DNA of 64,000 nt from Cercis canadensis (taxonomy: Eukaryota; Streptophyta; Magnoliopsida; Fabales; Fabaceae). Below the pieces are notes generated by a model. That model worked only from the letters and a program-made list of their open reading frames with translations. It did no database searches and had not been told where the DNA came from. Below are positions 1-12,210 of the stretch, one piece after another (position 1 is the first letter of the stretch; each line of letters opens with the position of its first letter). Location of the stretch: the NCBI GenBank assembly GCA_003255065.1, contig QAOA01000126.1, forward strand, positions 323,901 through 387,900, in the 5' to 3' direction. A program made the position numbers and the translations under genes.

Positions 1-1096
1 CAGTCTTGTCGTCCTCTATGTTGCAGCAGTTGTCAAGTTACTCACCTTATGATCTGTGTCGAGTTGTTGTATTAACTTGAGATGGTATTGGTCTTTGTGG
101 ATCCTTATGATGCATGTGTCAGCCAGCTTGCTCTGGCATGATTTTACAGGTTGGTTCTGGTATTTCATAGATAGGTTCTCTGTATGAATCAACTCGTTAT
201 TCTAGTGGGTATGTTATCATATGCATTTAGACAAAGGTATATCAGTGGCAGTTAAGGTTATTGCTGGTTCCAGTTTCTAGTTTTCTTTTGGTTCTTAATT
301 GTGTGTTTAGTTTTCTTAGATGCGTAGATGTCTCATGTGCATGTCAAGGTTCTGAGTTTCTAGATTACTTAGGTCTTGTCAGGTTAAGTATTGGTTAGTT
401 TTGAAAGTGTCTGGTTACTCTTTCTTGATGTTTGTCATTTTCCTTCGTGTTATTGCCTGTGGCATTGTGGGTGATGCACGTTGTGTCACTAGATTTGATG
501 TTCACCTTTTTTATTTTCGGGCGTGTGGGTAGATGACCCTAGATTTATTTTAGGAACATTTCATACCCCCTGCTGATAATGTTAGTGTTTGGAGGCTTCT
601 GTTGGAGCCTGACTGCTTGATGTTTGAAAGCGAAATTTATGTGTTTGACTATTGTAAAATAATATGTTATGGGAGGCTAATGTGCTTGGTGTTTTGTGGA
701 CCAGGTCTAGCATATAGTTACCATTACTAATTATTTTTTGGCCAGAACATTAATGGTGGGTTTGAATTACCATCCTGTATACCATCGTGTTCATGCATCA
801 TAATGATCACCACCCTGTGGTATGCGTGCCACTACACTAAATGCACCAATAGGTGCCGTAAATGTTAATAATCTTGGTTGACAATTGTCCAGGGGCTCTT
901 CTGGTCCATTTGGGACCAGAAGAGAATTGAAACAATACCACTTTTATGGTGTTAGATCTGTTTTCCACACTTCACAAATGAGAAGCTCCTTCCAAATTAC
1001 GTGTTGTGAAGGCATATGAAAGCGTCTTCCTCTGCATTTTATCTTGATCTGTTTATTCTTGGGTTTTGCTTGTACGGAATCCTTCTCATGATATAG
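1..1096. other. Left-edge non-coding stretch
   Basis: The stretch is T-rich and has no long open frame. It looks like intron or 3' untranslated sequence of a + strand gene whose body lies outside the window. One perfect 12-bp hairpin sits at 896-924. I see no recognisable domain. Confidence 0.4.
896..924. repeat. Perfect 12-bp inverted repeat (hairpin)
   Basis: CTCTTCTGGTCC at 896-907 is followed by a 5-nt loop and its exact reverse complement GGACCAGAAGAG at 913-924. It lies in non-coding sequence about 170 bp before a possible terminal exon. The function is unknown. Confidence 0.8.
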
Positions 1097-1183
1097 TTGC
1101 TCTTAAAAGATCATGAAGCCATCCGTCATCACCCAAACGGCCTCATTGAGGGGGAGAAGTGGCGGCCTGTGCCCTCACAATGA
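1097..1183 (+). CDS. Possible terminal exon of an unidentified + strand gene
   Basis: A splice acceptor (ATATAG) ends at 1096. It is followed by an open frame of 28 codons with coding-like composition (KDHEAIRHHPNGL, then IEGEKWRPVPSQ) and a TGA stop at 1181-1183. The earlier exons would lie in the T-rich sequence to the left or outside the window. I do not recognise the protein. An exon prediction this short could be chance, and only the acceptor, the frame and the composition support it. Confidence 0.33.
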   Translation: MLLKDHEAIRHHPNGLIEGEKWRPVPSQ

Positions 1184-2946
1184 TAGGAAAGTAGAAGCAA
1201 ATAAATTGTTTATTCATAATTTTTGTTGGAAATTGATTAATTTGTATGTTTAAGATTCATATGAAAAGTGCATAAAATTATCTCTTAAATTTAACTTATT
1301 TCACAAAATTAATTGATGTGTGGTTAACATTAATTGCTAATGGAAGAGCGATTGTTGTTCGAAAATTAAGATTCATGATATGACACGTTTAGCCTTCATA
1401 TGCTAAGAATAAATACTAAGAATTCAGCATGAGAATTATCAAAATCAGGCGAGAATTCCGCTCAACCGATCTTTCGAATGTGTCTCGAAATTCATTAAGC
1501 AAAGCAGGAAAACATGAAAAAGAACCAAGTAACATCAACCTAACGAAATTTCTGACCAAAGAGATTCACAATCTGCAAATAATCAAAAAAAAGTTGTCAA
1601 ATGATATTACCAAAAGTCTAATACATGTATTCATCAAATGATAAAAAGCTTCCTAATGTTACTAGACTAAAAATAACGTGGTTTTTTGGTAGGTGGATAG
1701 CGTGATAGTTTATAGAGAATTTTTAATGGCATTGAGTTCAGTAAGAAATTTAGGTATCAATAGCACTTTCCACTTTTCAATAGCATGAACTATGCTGATA
1801 GCCACAGAACACAACAAAGAGATAAACCGACAGTTATGGAAAAAAATAAGTCTACAATAAATAACCGCAATATGGCGATAGTTCAGATTTTCATTTTTTT
1901 TCTTATTTTCTGAAAATGATTTTTATTTTGAATGTTCCAGTATTCAAAAAATGTTTGATTATGAAATAAAATATGGCNATGTATTCATCAAATGATAAAA
2001 AGCTTCCTAATGTTATTTGGTAGGTGGATAGCGTGATAGTGTATAGAGAATTTTTAATGGCATTGAGTTCAGTAAGAAATTTAGGTATCAATAGCACTTT
2101 CCACTTTTCAATAGCATGAACTACGAATTGCTGATAGCCACAGAACACAACAAAGAGATAAACCGACAGTTATGGAAAAAAATAAGTCTACAATAAATAA
2201 CCGCAATATGGCGATAGTTCAGATTTTCATTTTTTTTCTTATTTTCTGAAAATGATTTTTATTTTGAATGTTCCAGTATTCAAAAAATGTTTGATTATGA
2301 AATAAAATATGGCTTTCACTATCCTTTTCCACCGTCTAATCAGCCAGTCACATAAGAAATACTCAAGTGTTTTAAGTAAATGGTGCATCGGGTAATATCG
2401 ATAATTATTCAAATGGGTAAGCTATCGAAGCCCTTAAATCGGCAAGTGATCATATCTGATATTTAAGTCAATATCCACAAAGCCAATTGGAGGAAATTTT
2501 ACTACAAAAAGCAAATAGTGAAGCTTAACTAGAAATGATAGATTCGGCAAATAGAGCAGGAGAATTGAGAAAAAAGGAAACAGAGAAGGAAGAGGAAAAT
2601 TGACAAACATGGATAAAATAGTACAGAACGGAAAAGATGATAAAATTTTCAAACTTGCCACCGCATTTTCTTGAAGACAACGAAAACAACTATTGGGTGT
2701 TTTCAATCTTTCTTTTCTGGAAAAAAAAAAAGGTTCCTATATGCAGGAAATGGAGTTAGCCAAATGGTAAGCAAACAAGTTTTCTGATATGATTTCCATT
2801 TTCAAAGAAATCAAAAACAGGCAAGACAAGCACACCCTACTATATTGCGTATGGACAGTCGGGCAATAAAAATTTTAGGAAAATTGGGGAACTGACCTTA
2901 TATGTGACTTCATCAAGTTGAAAGCATTTGGATAAGCAGAATCCTG
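1184..2946. other. Spacer with duplicated block and assembly gap
   Basis: This is AT-rich sequence between the putative terminal exon and the SPL stop codon. It contains the near-duplicate block 1625-2313 split by a single N at 1978. The part just right of that block probably includes the SPL 3' untranslated region. I see no credible gene. Confidence 0.6.
1625..2313. repeat. Direct near-duplicate of about 340 bp around a single N
   Basis: The sequence 1625-1977 recurs at 1979-2313 with small indels (about 24 bp missing in the second copy after TAATGTTA, and 5 extra bases near ACTACGAATTG) and a few substitutions. The copies meet at one N (1978). This is what two unmerged contig ends or two haplotypes look like, although a true tandem duplication is possible. 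Confidence 0.85.
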
Positions 2947-5666
2947 TTAATCCAACTGATTGCAAGGAAAACCAGACTCATACGGTGCTTTGAATAGTTG
3001 GAAGTCTTGAAACCGATTGCCATTATCACAATCTGAGTATGAAATATACATGCGGGAATCAATAGATTGTTGACCAGTCTCCCAATATTCTGAGGAAGCA
3101 AGAGGCAAGCGCTGCACCATTGAGTTTGTTGTGGGCTGAGTCATACTGGTATGAGTTGTGTGATTGGAGTGTTCTAGAGAAACTGGTTTTGTCTCATATG
3201 AACCCCAAGAATAGGATGACAGAAGAGAGAGAGCACGATGAAAATCCTGTGCAGCATTCAGATCAGATGAGGTAATGGAGTCATCTACACCTGCAAAAGT
3301 TAGTCCACGATGTGAATAATATTGCAGCAGATGAAAGTGAGGCAGCCTAAGCCTCACTTCTAGGAATGAGCATTGAATCAATCATTCTAGTTGCCTTGCA
3401 TGCCTTCATATTTATAAGTTTACAATCACCAACTTTTACCTAGTATTTTAAACTAAGTTGCCTTGCATTTCATCTGAACTAACTTTTATTAACACTACAA
3501 ACTCTACATTTTGCTCTCCAACTACATAACAGAAGTTGCCACTTCCCTGTAAATCCACCACAGGAGAATCCATGTTAGGAATCTACACTTATGAGAAGTA
3601 TGTGTTCCCCAACCATATATAACATTCTACTGTGAATAGTCTTCCTCTAAACATATAAATAAGTCCATTCAGCAGCCGAATTATCACCAATGCATTTTAA
3701 TAAGACGGATATCTCGCTCAGACATGCTATGTCTATTGATGAATGTACAATCTAAATTAGTGTGAAATCACGGGGCGCAATTATTGAGAAAGAGGTGAAA
3801 CAACCTGGATTGATAGTCTTGGCTGCTATGCCTTTGGATGTAAAAAGGCCACTGGAATCATTAGAATGCATAGTGAAGGTACTTGGCATCTCATTGAAGG
3901 GCTGATGCACTCGGCCATTGTTAGCTCCTGCTCTTGCAGGCTTCATGAGAAAATCTTTTGTCTGGGGTAGCTTGCTGCTGTATATATCTTGCCAGGCTAA
4001 ATTTGTAACAGCCCTTGAATGAGCAAATGGCCTCATCTGTTGCCTCCCATCTGCAGAGTGCAGAATAAACATAAATTAAACAGATGTGTATAATAATACT
4101 AGCAGCATCCTGAAATATATTTTTTGCACTATTATGATTATTATATATTGGGACGCTATCACTCTGTTGTCAGTTTACCTCCTACATGCAAAACAAAACA
4201 TTACAGATGTCGCATGTCATGTTGACAAATTAGGTTGAGTATATTAAATGTTGTTTATGGGGATATATTGCAAGTCAATTAAGACCAACTGAACTTTTAG
4301 ATTATATTTTAAATTTTAACTACCAACAACAGATTAGGAAAAATATTCTCAATAAATATGCTCACTGTCAAGTTGATTAAACATGCCATTATATATAATA
4401 ATTAAAGGCCAGATATTTGGCATTCCATAAGCCACCATATTTCCTCCTATCCACAGGCAACAAGTTTCCTTACAGAAATTAAAATAAACTGCAAAACTAC
4501 CGCAAAGTAAGTAACTGTTGCAAGCTTGAACCAGTTAGGATTATTAAAAGCCATTTTAAGAAATTTAAATTGCACATCACCATAGCAGAATATGTAAAAA
4601 TAATCACTTCAATTTGTCATTAATGCAGATATGTCATTAAAAAAACAGCAAATAGCAGACAAGTCAACCAAAATTCAAGAACAATACCATATTCTGATGA
4701 AGAAAAAGCCGATGGATTTAGCTGGACTGCTTCAGGATGAGGCTTGCGACGCCTTGCATTGTGATCAGAAAGACGTCGTCGGCAGCTTCTCTTTTTCTCA
4801 TCAAACTCTGACAGACTATGGAACCTTCAACATTGAAGAAAAAAAAATAAAAATAAAGAAGATGTAATTTATAACCAATCTAGTTAGCATGAGCCAGAAT
4901 GACATGAAGCTAAATCTGACAGCGCCTGATAAATCTCTGGACAATAATATTGCCAGTCAGCATCATTTTAATCTAAACAATCATATGTTTCTTAAGAACT
5001 TTACCTGCTACATTGCTGGCAAAAACGACGTTCCAGACCATTTACAAGTACCTTAGGGGATTTGGAATGACTTTCACAAACTCTATGTTTTCGATGATAA
5101 TCTTTAGCTGATGAGAGGTCAAGGTTACAGCCCTCAACCTGGCAGCGTGGAGGTTGTGGGCTCTGACTGTTGGACTTGCCTTTCTTTCCGGTACTCAAAG
5201 ATGGCAATGGAACCCCAGAGAAGGACAGGTTCTTGGTCTCACTCCCAGGGCAAACATCTTCAAAGTACAGCCGTTTACCAAGCTTTAGACTGAGCAAAGG
5301 CTCACCAGAGACAGAAGAAGGCTCAAGTGTTGGAGAAGTTCCAATAGGCTCGTCTTTTGACATTTCTTTCTTACTACTAGAATCTTCTTGGGAACCTTCA
5401 AAGTTGAATATTGATGTTTTGCTTTCCCCATTTGACGATGAATTGATGGAAGCAGATTTTGAACTCCTTGATGAAGAAGCATGTATTATCTCAGACCCAG
5501 AACAACCACTACCTCCAGAAGAATAGAACAACCTGACATTGATTTCTCGATCTGCTTCAGAACTCCAGTCTGTTTGTTGTAACCTAGGAGTTTCGGTCGC
5601 TTTTGCATTTAAGAAGTATAGGTGTTCCCAGTCCCACTGCGAGGGAGATTTTGCATTCCACTCCAT
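2947..5666 (-). CDS. SPL10/11: SBP-box transcription factor, SPL2/10/11 type
   Basis: This encodes a plant-specific nuclear transcription factor that binds GTAC-core promoter elements and promotes vegetative phase change and lateral-organ development. Four coding exons join in frame: 5005-5666, 4688-4824, 3805-4050 and 2947-3290, giving about 462 residues. The SBP domain spans about residues 174-250. It starts at Cys175 (CQVEGC), continues through [20 protein letters not shown], and crosses the exon 1/2 junction. The basic nuclear signal [13 protein letters not shown] is complete. The N-terminus ([16 protein letters not shown]) and the four-exon structure with an miR156 site in the last exon point to the SPL2/10/11 clade, as does the LCR/RAMP4/AHK3 neighbourhood. 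The start ATG at 5664-5666 opens the exon. Regulation is probably post-transcriptional through miR156. The exact orthologue within the clade is inferred. Confidence 0.93.
3217..3236 (-). promoter_or_regulatory. miR156 target site in SPL exon 4
   Basis: On the minus (mRNA) strand the site reads GTGCTCTCTCTCTTCTGTCA and encodes ALSLLS. It pairs with the conserved plant miR156 with a single mismatch, as in most SPL targets. It lies in the coding sequence, in the last exon downstream of the SBP domain, so the mRNA should be cleaved or silenced in juvenile tissue. Confidence 0.93.
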
Positions 5667-8282
5667 CAGAAGACCTCAGACATTCATTCGTAAGTGGTCA
5701 CAGTAATCCTCAAACTACAATCAAATTGAATTGCTAATGGTTTAGTATCTATGTAAGCAAAGAAAAGTCACTCAAGCTCTTGTCAGAAAGATATAAACAA
5801 ATGCAAGAAATCACAGACACTGGAATAATGACCAACAATAGCCAATATCACCAAAAATACTGTATAAATGCAGTGAGGAAATAATTAAAACACATACATT
5901 AAGAACACCCGTGACCTCTAAAAAATATGAAACAACCATAAATTTCAAAGGATTGATGTATAGCTAATTTTCTAAAGGCAAATCTTGATTTTTGGAAAGA
6001 CAACATCAAATCTCTTAGGTTGGATTTCCTGTAACCACTGATATAGTCCAGTACAAGGTCAACCAAAAACTGAAATAGTTTAAGCAGCATCCCGGTATCA
6101 GAACAAGCACTTAGCAACTATTAAGTGTATTGCTGCTTTAAACCTGACTACTATTAAACTAATTAAGCTCGATCAGATTGTTTCACCACAGAAGTGAATT
6201 CCCAACCTGAGATGCCCCTAGTAGAATTCTTATCTTGTTTATGATGATGAAAACAATGAAGCAAATCACGTACATCCCTTAGATCTGTGCTCTGCAAAAC
6301 CCGCCCATGAGTTGTCAGGCTGATACCAAGCAGTCCCCACCCATTTAGTCATTTATCTATCGTCCATGTAAAGTTTAAGCGTGCACCAACTTCCCACGCA
6401 GGCAATCTATGTTAATATATGGTTGAATTCTTGCATATTGTTAGCGCTATTATTACCCCAATCTAAGCTTTACCAGCATTTACAATGGTTCTTTTTATAG
6501 CATTAACAGCAGCAAGTACTAACCCGTTAAATTTTGTCTACAAGGGATTACCCTCTTTGATGTGATATATTTAACTCTCACTACAAGCGTGGAAACTTCA
6601 CTTTCAATATGGGAGACTTTCGATTCCAATAATTCGCATTTATCACAGATATTGACTTGGTCATTGAATAAGACCCACAACAACCGAACAAGAGACAAAA
6701 TCTTGATAAACCAAAACTTCAAACACTAATAACAGACCATAAATTTAGCCTTGTTTTTCACTAAAAATTAAGGCCAACAGCCTACCTTCCTAGTCATAAA
6801 TATCAGATACCAATCAACAAACTCAACAATACTACGTATATAATGTAAATTGAATGCTGTCGTATCAATCATTGACCTCTAACTCTAAGGAGGAAGGGGG
6901 AGGGAGAAGCTATTCTGATCCAATTTTTAATATAGTCACCACATACGAAAATAATTGTCTTGCATCGAATCAGACACAGGACAAGCACTGCAACTTTGTG
7001 GAATGAAAGAAGAAAAAAGAAACTAAGTTTGGGGGCATAAGTTTCAAATGTAAGGGAAGGCATCGATTACGATATACGCCGGTAAGTCTCTTTCTTCCGA
7101 TTTTGTTACTACATAGGAAAATTTTGGTTACCTTTCTAAACAGAAAAGCAGAAAGGGAAAATAATTTTCATGAAAAACCATCGGGAAGGAAACGTCGTCG
7201 TCTCACTTTCTCAGCGACGCCACCTTCCCGAGAAAATGATAAACCAAAAAGAGTACACAGACAGAAGAACAGGAAGAAGACGACGAAGAAAAGAAAAAGC
7301 ATCTTTTTCATAGGCTAAAGTCCAACCTTACATTATTAAGTCTTGAGAAAAGGATGTTGCAATCAGACTCTACCACAAAAGGAAATAACAGTAAAAAGCA
7401 ATCAACTATAACAATAATAACAATAATCATAAAAAACCACCACGTTTTATCATTTTACTATCATCTTCTTGCCATCGCTCTACAGCAAAATCAAAATTGA
7501 AAAACCTAAAATGGCGAATTAAATTAAGTCAACAAGTTAGAAACTATAACAATAATCATCAAAAACCACCACGTTTTATCATTTTACTTTCATCATCTTG
7601 CCATCGTTCCACAGCAAAATAAAAATTGAAAAACCTAAAATGCGAATCAAATTAAGTCAACATGTTAGAAACTATAACAATAATCATAAAAAACCACCAC
7701 GTTTTAATTATTTTACTTTCATCTTCTTGCCATCGTTCCCCAGCGAAATCAAATTTGAAAAACCTAAAATGGCGAATAAATTAAGTCAACAAGTTAGAAA
7801 GTAAAGCTAGCAATATTTGTAGTTTCTCGTCGTCATCAATCTCAGAAACAGAAGAAGATGAACAAATATCGGATTCCCAATGGATAAAGAGGAAATCAAA
7901 ATTTTCTCTTACCGATCAACACGGTGCTCGAGGTTTTGTAAGCTAAATCAGGAAAAGCAGAAAGTGCAGGAAATACCGAGAAAATCAGAGGTTTCTTCTT
8001 CTTTTCTTTTCTTTATTATTATTTTCTCTTTTCTTAACTAAGAAAGTGAAAAGGCAAGAAAAATTGCAGAGCTTACTGAATAGGGAGCGAGGACGGAGAA
8101 TTAAATGCGAGAAAGTGCTGAGCATATGGATTTGAAGCATTCCATTCACGTTCACCACTAGAGAGACAGGTGGACGTACCTACGAGAAGCAGTAGCACTA
8201 TGCACTAGAGCTCCCACTCTCACTCACACACACACTTGTTATGCACTTGTGCTTTTGGCAGGGTTCTAATATACAAGGCCAG
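5667..8282 (-). promoter_or_regulatory. SPL 5' leader region and probable promoter
   Basis: No credible protein is seen. Reading on the minus strand, a TATA-like TGTATATTAG lies near 8266-8276. A purine/pyrimidine-rich leader follows. A consensus splice donor (GATCG|GTAAGA) is at 7911-7913, and a possible acceptor (ATTGTAG) sits near 5714. This suggests a non-coding first exon (about 7913-8240) and a roughly 2.2 kb 5'UTR intron before the start codon. The splice path is inferred. A three-unit tandem repeat lies inside the inferred intron. Confidence 0.45.
7403..7798. repeat. Three-copy tandem repeat, unit about 128 bp
   Basis: The copies begin near 7405, 7540 and 7668. Each runs from AACTATAACAATAATCAT through CCACCACGTTTTA and ends near AGTCAACAAGTTAG. 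The copies are about 93-95% alike by eye. The first carries a short AATAAC-type insertion. The repeat lies in the inferred 5'UTR intron of the SPL gene. Confidence 0.85.
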
Positions 8283-9649
8283 GCTAGGCTCCAATTTATT
8301 ATTATTTTTTAAAATAAGAAGAAAAAAAATCCAGCTCACAATCACAACAATATGTTGCAGGAAAAAAAATCAAGTGCTACGGCGTAACACCCTACAATAA
8401 GCGCCGGGTCGGGTTGAACAGAGTTGACTGGGTTCCTAAATTGTTTCTCTAGTTGACTACACACTTCTTTCAACGGACAGTAACCTCTTTTTTTTTTGGA
8501 GGGTTTATGACCGTTTTCTGTTGAGTGTGTGGCTTTTGGTTTTCCTTTGGACCAGTTAAAGAGAAAAAATATTCTAATCTTGCATCAGTACGGGGCAACT
8601 TGTAATGAATAAAAGTATTTGTTTCAATGTTACAAAAATTAAATTGATACTTGAAAGGATTACACGCGTGTGAGACGAAGTTGTTGAGGTTGAAGATCAT
8701 TATTACTTTATTTAATTTGAATTTAGAGTAAGATTCAGCATTTATTGACTGTTAAATGTGCGGAACTTTGACCACTCCACATTATGATAATAACTAAAAT
8801 GGATGGAGCATTTACAAACTTGTTTATAATTAATTATATCAACTCATTGAGTGGCTGAGTCATTTGATATGACTTAGATAGTGGATACTAACAAAAATTG
8901 TGAGCCAACTTGTTTATATATTGTGTAAGTTGGGGTTGGCATCGAGTGCACTAGTCAGCTTAAGTAATAAAATAAAACTGCAAGATCTCATACTGATGAT
9001 TAAACCAAGAGGTCCACGTGACCGAACGGTCATGTGATGTCTTAATTGCCTCTGCATTGCAGGATCAACTTCCATTAAGCTTATATATATATAAATCTAT
9101 GATTGCGATGGCTATAGCCATAGACGCTATACTAAACATGTCAACTAATAATTAACTATGAATTAACCAAAAATCTGCCCCTTGGTCCAGCTCAACTGTA
9201 ATTTGGTTTTGGGTTAGCAGTTAACACTTAACATAAAAAACCAACACAGTTTTTCCTGTCCATGATGGACCAATCAACATAGACAGCTGGACATCCCAAC
9301 GTGGTCAAGAGATAAACCCGGCATGACCTCACCACTGGCCACACCCACATGACAACTGTGTACGCTTTTCTTCTTCTTCTCTCTCTTTTTTTTTAAGAAA
9401 AAAAACGTTCTTGTTGGGGGCTTGACTACTAATGACTAGTCTTAAGCTCCTCAGCATCCATCACAAACACTCAATCAATACAAACTTACAAAGCAATAAA
9501 ATTAAAAATAGAAAGAAAGAGTCAAGGTTTCAGAAAATATGAATTTTCATTGGTGATTAATAGAAAACAGAATTAAATTAGATGGAGACATAATTTGAGA
9601 AGGAGAAATGGAGAATGATGGAAATATTAGCACTTGGTTTGCTAGTGAT
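8283..9649. other. Spacer between SPL promoter and ACOS5 3' end
   Basis: This is AT-rich non-coding sequence. It probably holds distal SPL promoter on the left and ACOS5 3' untranslated sequence on the right. A 14-bp palindrome ATGGCTATAGCCAT sits at 9108-9121. I see no gene. Confidence 0.5.
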
Positions 9650-11926
9650 TTAGGCAATGGGTGTTTTGGATTTTGTGGTGGAGCTTGGGCTCATCTTTTC
9701 CACCATCCTCTCCTTAATGAGCCTCCTCATAATTTTGCCAGAAGGTGATTTTGGGATGGCTTCCACGAAGTGTACCACCCGCACTTTCTTGTAATTTGCA
9801 ACGTTGGAGGCAACATAGTGGATAATGTCTTCTTCACTCTCTCTTGCGCCTGGGCTCATCACGACACTTGCACCTGGAATCTCCCCTGCCTCTTCATCCG
9901 GTAACCTGAATCACCATTTTCACAAACACGGATATTGTCCTTTTAAAGTTACCATTAATTAATTGCCAGCGTTAAAAAACACAACGATGATGATTGGTTT
10001 TGGTTGCTTACGGCACAACAGCTGCGTCTTCAACTGAAGAATGAGATAGAAGAATAGCCTCTAGTTCAGCTGGAGCTACCTGCAATAATCCAAAACCACA
10101 TGATTTAACACAAGTCCTCGATCAATTTAGAGTTTTACAATCGAGTGTTAGCACATAGACGATGTTAGCCTGAACCTGTGACACGTGAGTAACTTACTTG
10201 GAAGCCTTTGTATTTAATCAACTCCTTGATGCGATCAACAATAAATACACTATCCTCATCATCTATAAATCCAATGTCACCCGTGTGAAGCCATCCATTC
10301 TTGTCAATGGTCTGGGCAGTCTCCCCCTCATTCTTATAGTAACCTGAAAAAGCAATGTTATTCATATATAGGATTCGATTCATATATAATTAATTTAGTA
10401 TGGGTTAATAGATATGGAAATTTCAATTACATTGATGATATCAAGATCATATTTGTTACCTTGCATTACGCATTGGCTTCGGACACAGAGTTCACCAGGT
10501 GTGTTCTTTGGGAGGGATCGGCCAGTGTCAGGATCAATGAATTTGACTTCCAAATTTGGTAGAATGAATCCCACTGAGCTTCTTTTTGAATTTCCAAAAT
10601 CTTTATGCACATGAGTTAGAGTGATGCAGCTGTGTTCAGTTAGACCATAAGCCTGCCAAACAAAGCTAGCAACTTAAGATACTGTGCCATAGAAAGACAC
10701 AAATAGAATAGCATAGTCAGAGAGAGTAATTAGTATAGTTTATGACTCCAATTCAATTAGACAGTTAGACAATACATAAAAAGGCTTAGCGCAAATTGGT
10801 AGCATTAATTGTGGTTTGTCACCTCCTGAACGACAACGCCAGGGAACTTATTTTCAAAGGCAGTGAGGAGCTCTGGTGCAAGGGGTGCAGCCGCAGTCAT
10901 AATAGCGTGTAGTTTGAGCTTGCTGAGATCAAATTCATCTACTATGGGATTTTTTACCAAGTTGAGAATGATTGGGGGCACAATTGGGGCAAACATGACC
11001 TCATGTGTGATCAAAGCATTCAGAAATGTCCTTAACTCAAATCTTCCCATCACCACCACTTTCCCTTTGTTCCTAAGAGTGGCACAACATATTCCAGTGA
11101 TGCCATATATATGAAAGAAGGGGATTAAGCCTAGTGTGGTGACCTGACCCACCATTTCTGGCGCTACACCGAAGAGTGTGGAGCAAAGGTTAGCTACCAG
11201 ATTTTGGTGGGTGAGCATCACACCCTTTGACATCCCTGTAGTGCCTGATGAGAAAGGCATGGCACAAAGATCATTCTGCTGGACAGGCTCGTTTACCAAC
11301 TTATCGCCTGCCCTGTCTGCTGCGTCTAGCAGTTTTTTCCAATTCATGGCATCTTCAATTGGCTCATCAGCTACAACAATGATAGGTAGCTCTAAACCTT
11401 TCACCTGTTATTTTCCAACTCAAGTAAATATCAATAAAGTCATCTCCAAAAGTACTAAAAGAAAATTAAAGCCCACGATTCGTTTGAAGCAATTAACTAC
11501 CTTTCCGTAGGTTAGATCGTTTGTGATTATTAACTTGGCATCAGCAGCCTCCGCTTGTTTCTTAATTTCTGAGGCATGTGCTGTTGGATTTGCGCCTGAA
11601 AACACTCCCCCAGCAGCCATTATACCCAAAGCAATAATGGCATACTCTGCCACATTTGGTAGCACTACTAACACAACATTTCCCTTCCTCAGTCCAAGAG
11701 ACCTTAAGGCCTTTGAAAACCTCTCTGTGTCTCTCACCACCTCACTATAAGTGATTCTTTTTCCAGTCACAGCCTCCACAAATGCTACCTTGTCACCATA
11801 TAATTCAGCATTATGGAGCACAAATTCCGGCAATGTCACATTCTTAGGAACTGGGACAGCCGAATATCGGCTACGGAAGATATGTTCTTCCTCACCTTGT
11901 GTCAAATTTTCCACACACGTTCCCAT
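9650..11926 (-). CDS. ACOS5: 4-coumarate:CoA ligase-like acyl-CoA synthetase, ACOS5 type
   Basis: This is an ATP-dependent acyl-CoA synthetase of the adenylate-forming family. In Arabidopsis, ACOS5 activates medium/long-chain hydroxy fatty acids in anther tapetum for sporopollenin. Six exons join in frame: 11501-11926, 10823-11404, 10460-10652, 10198-10343, 10012-10079 and 9650-9905, giving 556 residues (Arabidopsis about 542). The AMP-binding box [10 protein letters not shown] is at about 194-203, GELCVRSQC at about 389-397, GWLHTGD follows, and the C-terminal PSGKIMRR carries the catalytic lysine. The many residues shared with ACOS5 (for example FHIYGI and the long [14 protein letters not shown] stretch) favour this over true 4CL or OPCL1. 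The ATG at 11924-11926 is the first in frame. No frameshift or stop is seen, so it should be active. The gene sits between SPL and LCR, a position not expected from Arabidopsis. Confidence 0.92.
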
Positions 11927-12004
11927 GTTGAGTGTGAAGATGAGCAATTCAGAGAGTTTAATTGAGCTTTTAAAAGAGTTGAAAATGAAGAATGATATCC
12001 ATTT

Positions 12005-12012
12005 CTATAAAT
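12005..12012 (-). promoter_or_regulatory. Possible TATA box of ACOS5
   Basis: AATTTATA on the minus strand lies about 80 bp upstream of the ACOS5 start codon, which suits a short leader. The call rests on motif and distance only. Confidence 0.35.
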
Positions 12013-12110
12013 TCATACTTTTTGTATGGTTTGTAGGTTATTACTTATTAAGACACAAGTGACTCGTTAGGTGGTGTTATCAATAAAAATAAAAAATAAA
12101 AAAGTACAAG

Positions 12111-12210
12111 TGATGGGTTGTATTGCCATGGGCCTTTCTTGGTGAGAATTTGTTGAATCATGTCATTGTCAAAGTCCAACTGCAATCTTTCTATAACCAG
12201 CTTCACTATC
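12111..12210 (-). pseudogene. Coding-like fragment behind ACOS5 promoter, unidentified
   Basis: On the minus strand, an acceptor-like AATTTCAG is followed by about 37 open codons with a plausible amphipathic composition (VRIVKLVIERLQLDFDNDM, then IQQILTKKGPWQYNPSLV). No start codon or further exon is visible, and A/T runs follow. It may be an exon relic or chance. I do not recognise the family. Confidence 0.2.

Noticed and set aside
5170-5526. 118-codon open frame on the + strand
   Set aside because: It is antisense to SPL exon 1, whose frame has clear SBP homology.
9108-9121. 14-bp palindrome ATGGCTATAGCCAT
   Set aside because: It is isolated and short in AT-rich spacer, with no partner motif or gene-start context to suggest an operator.
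11927-11947. Seven extra N-terminal codons before the ACOS5 ATG
   Set aside because: The upstream codon is TTG, not ATG. The start at 11926 is the first in-frame ATG.
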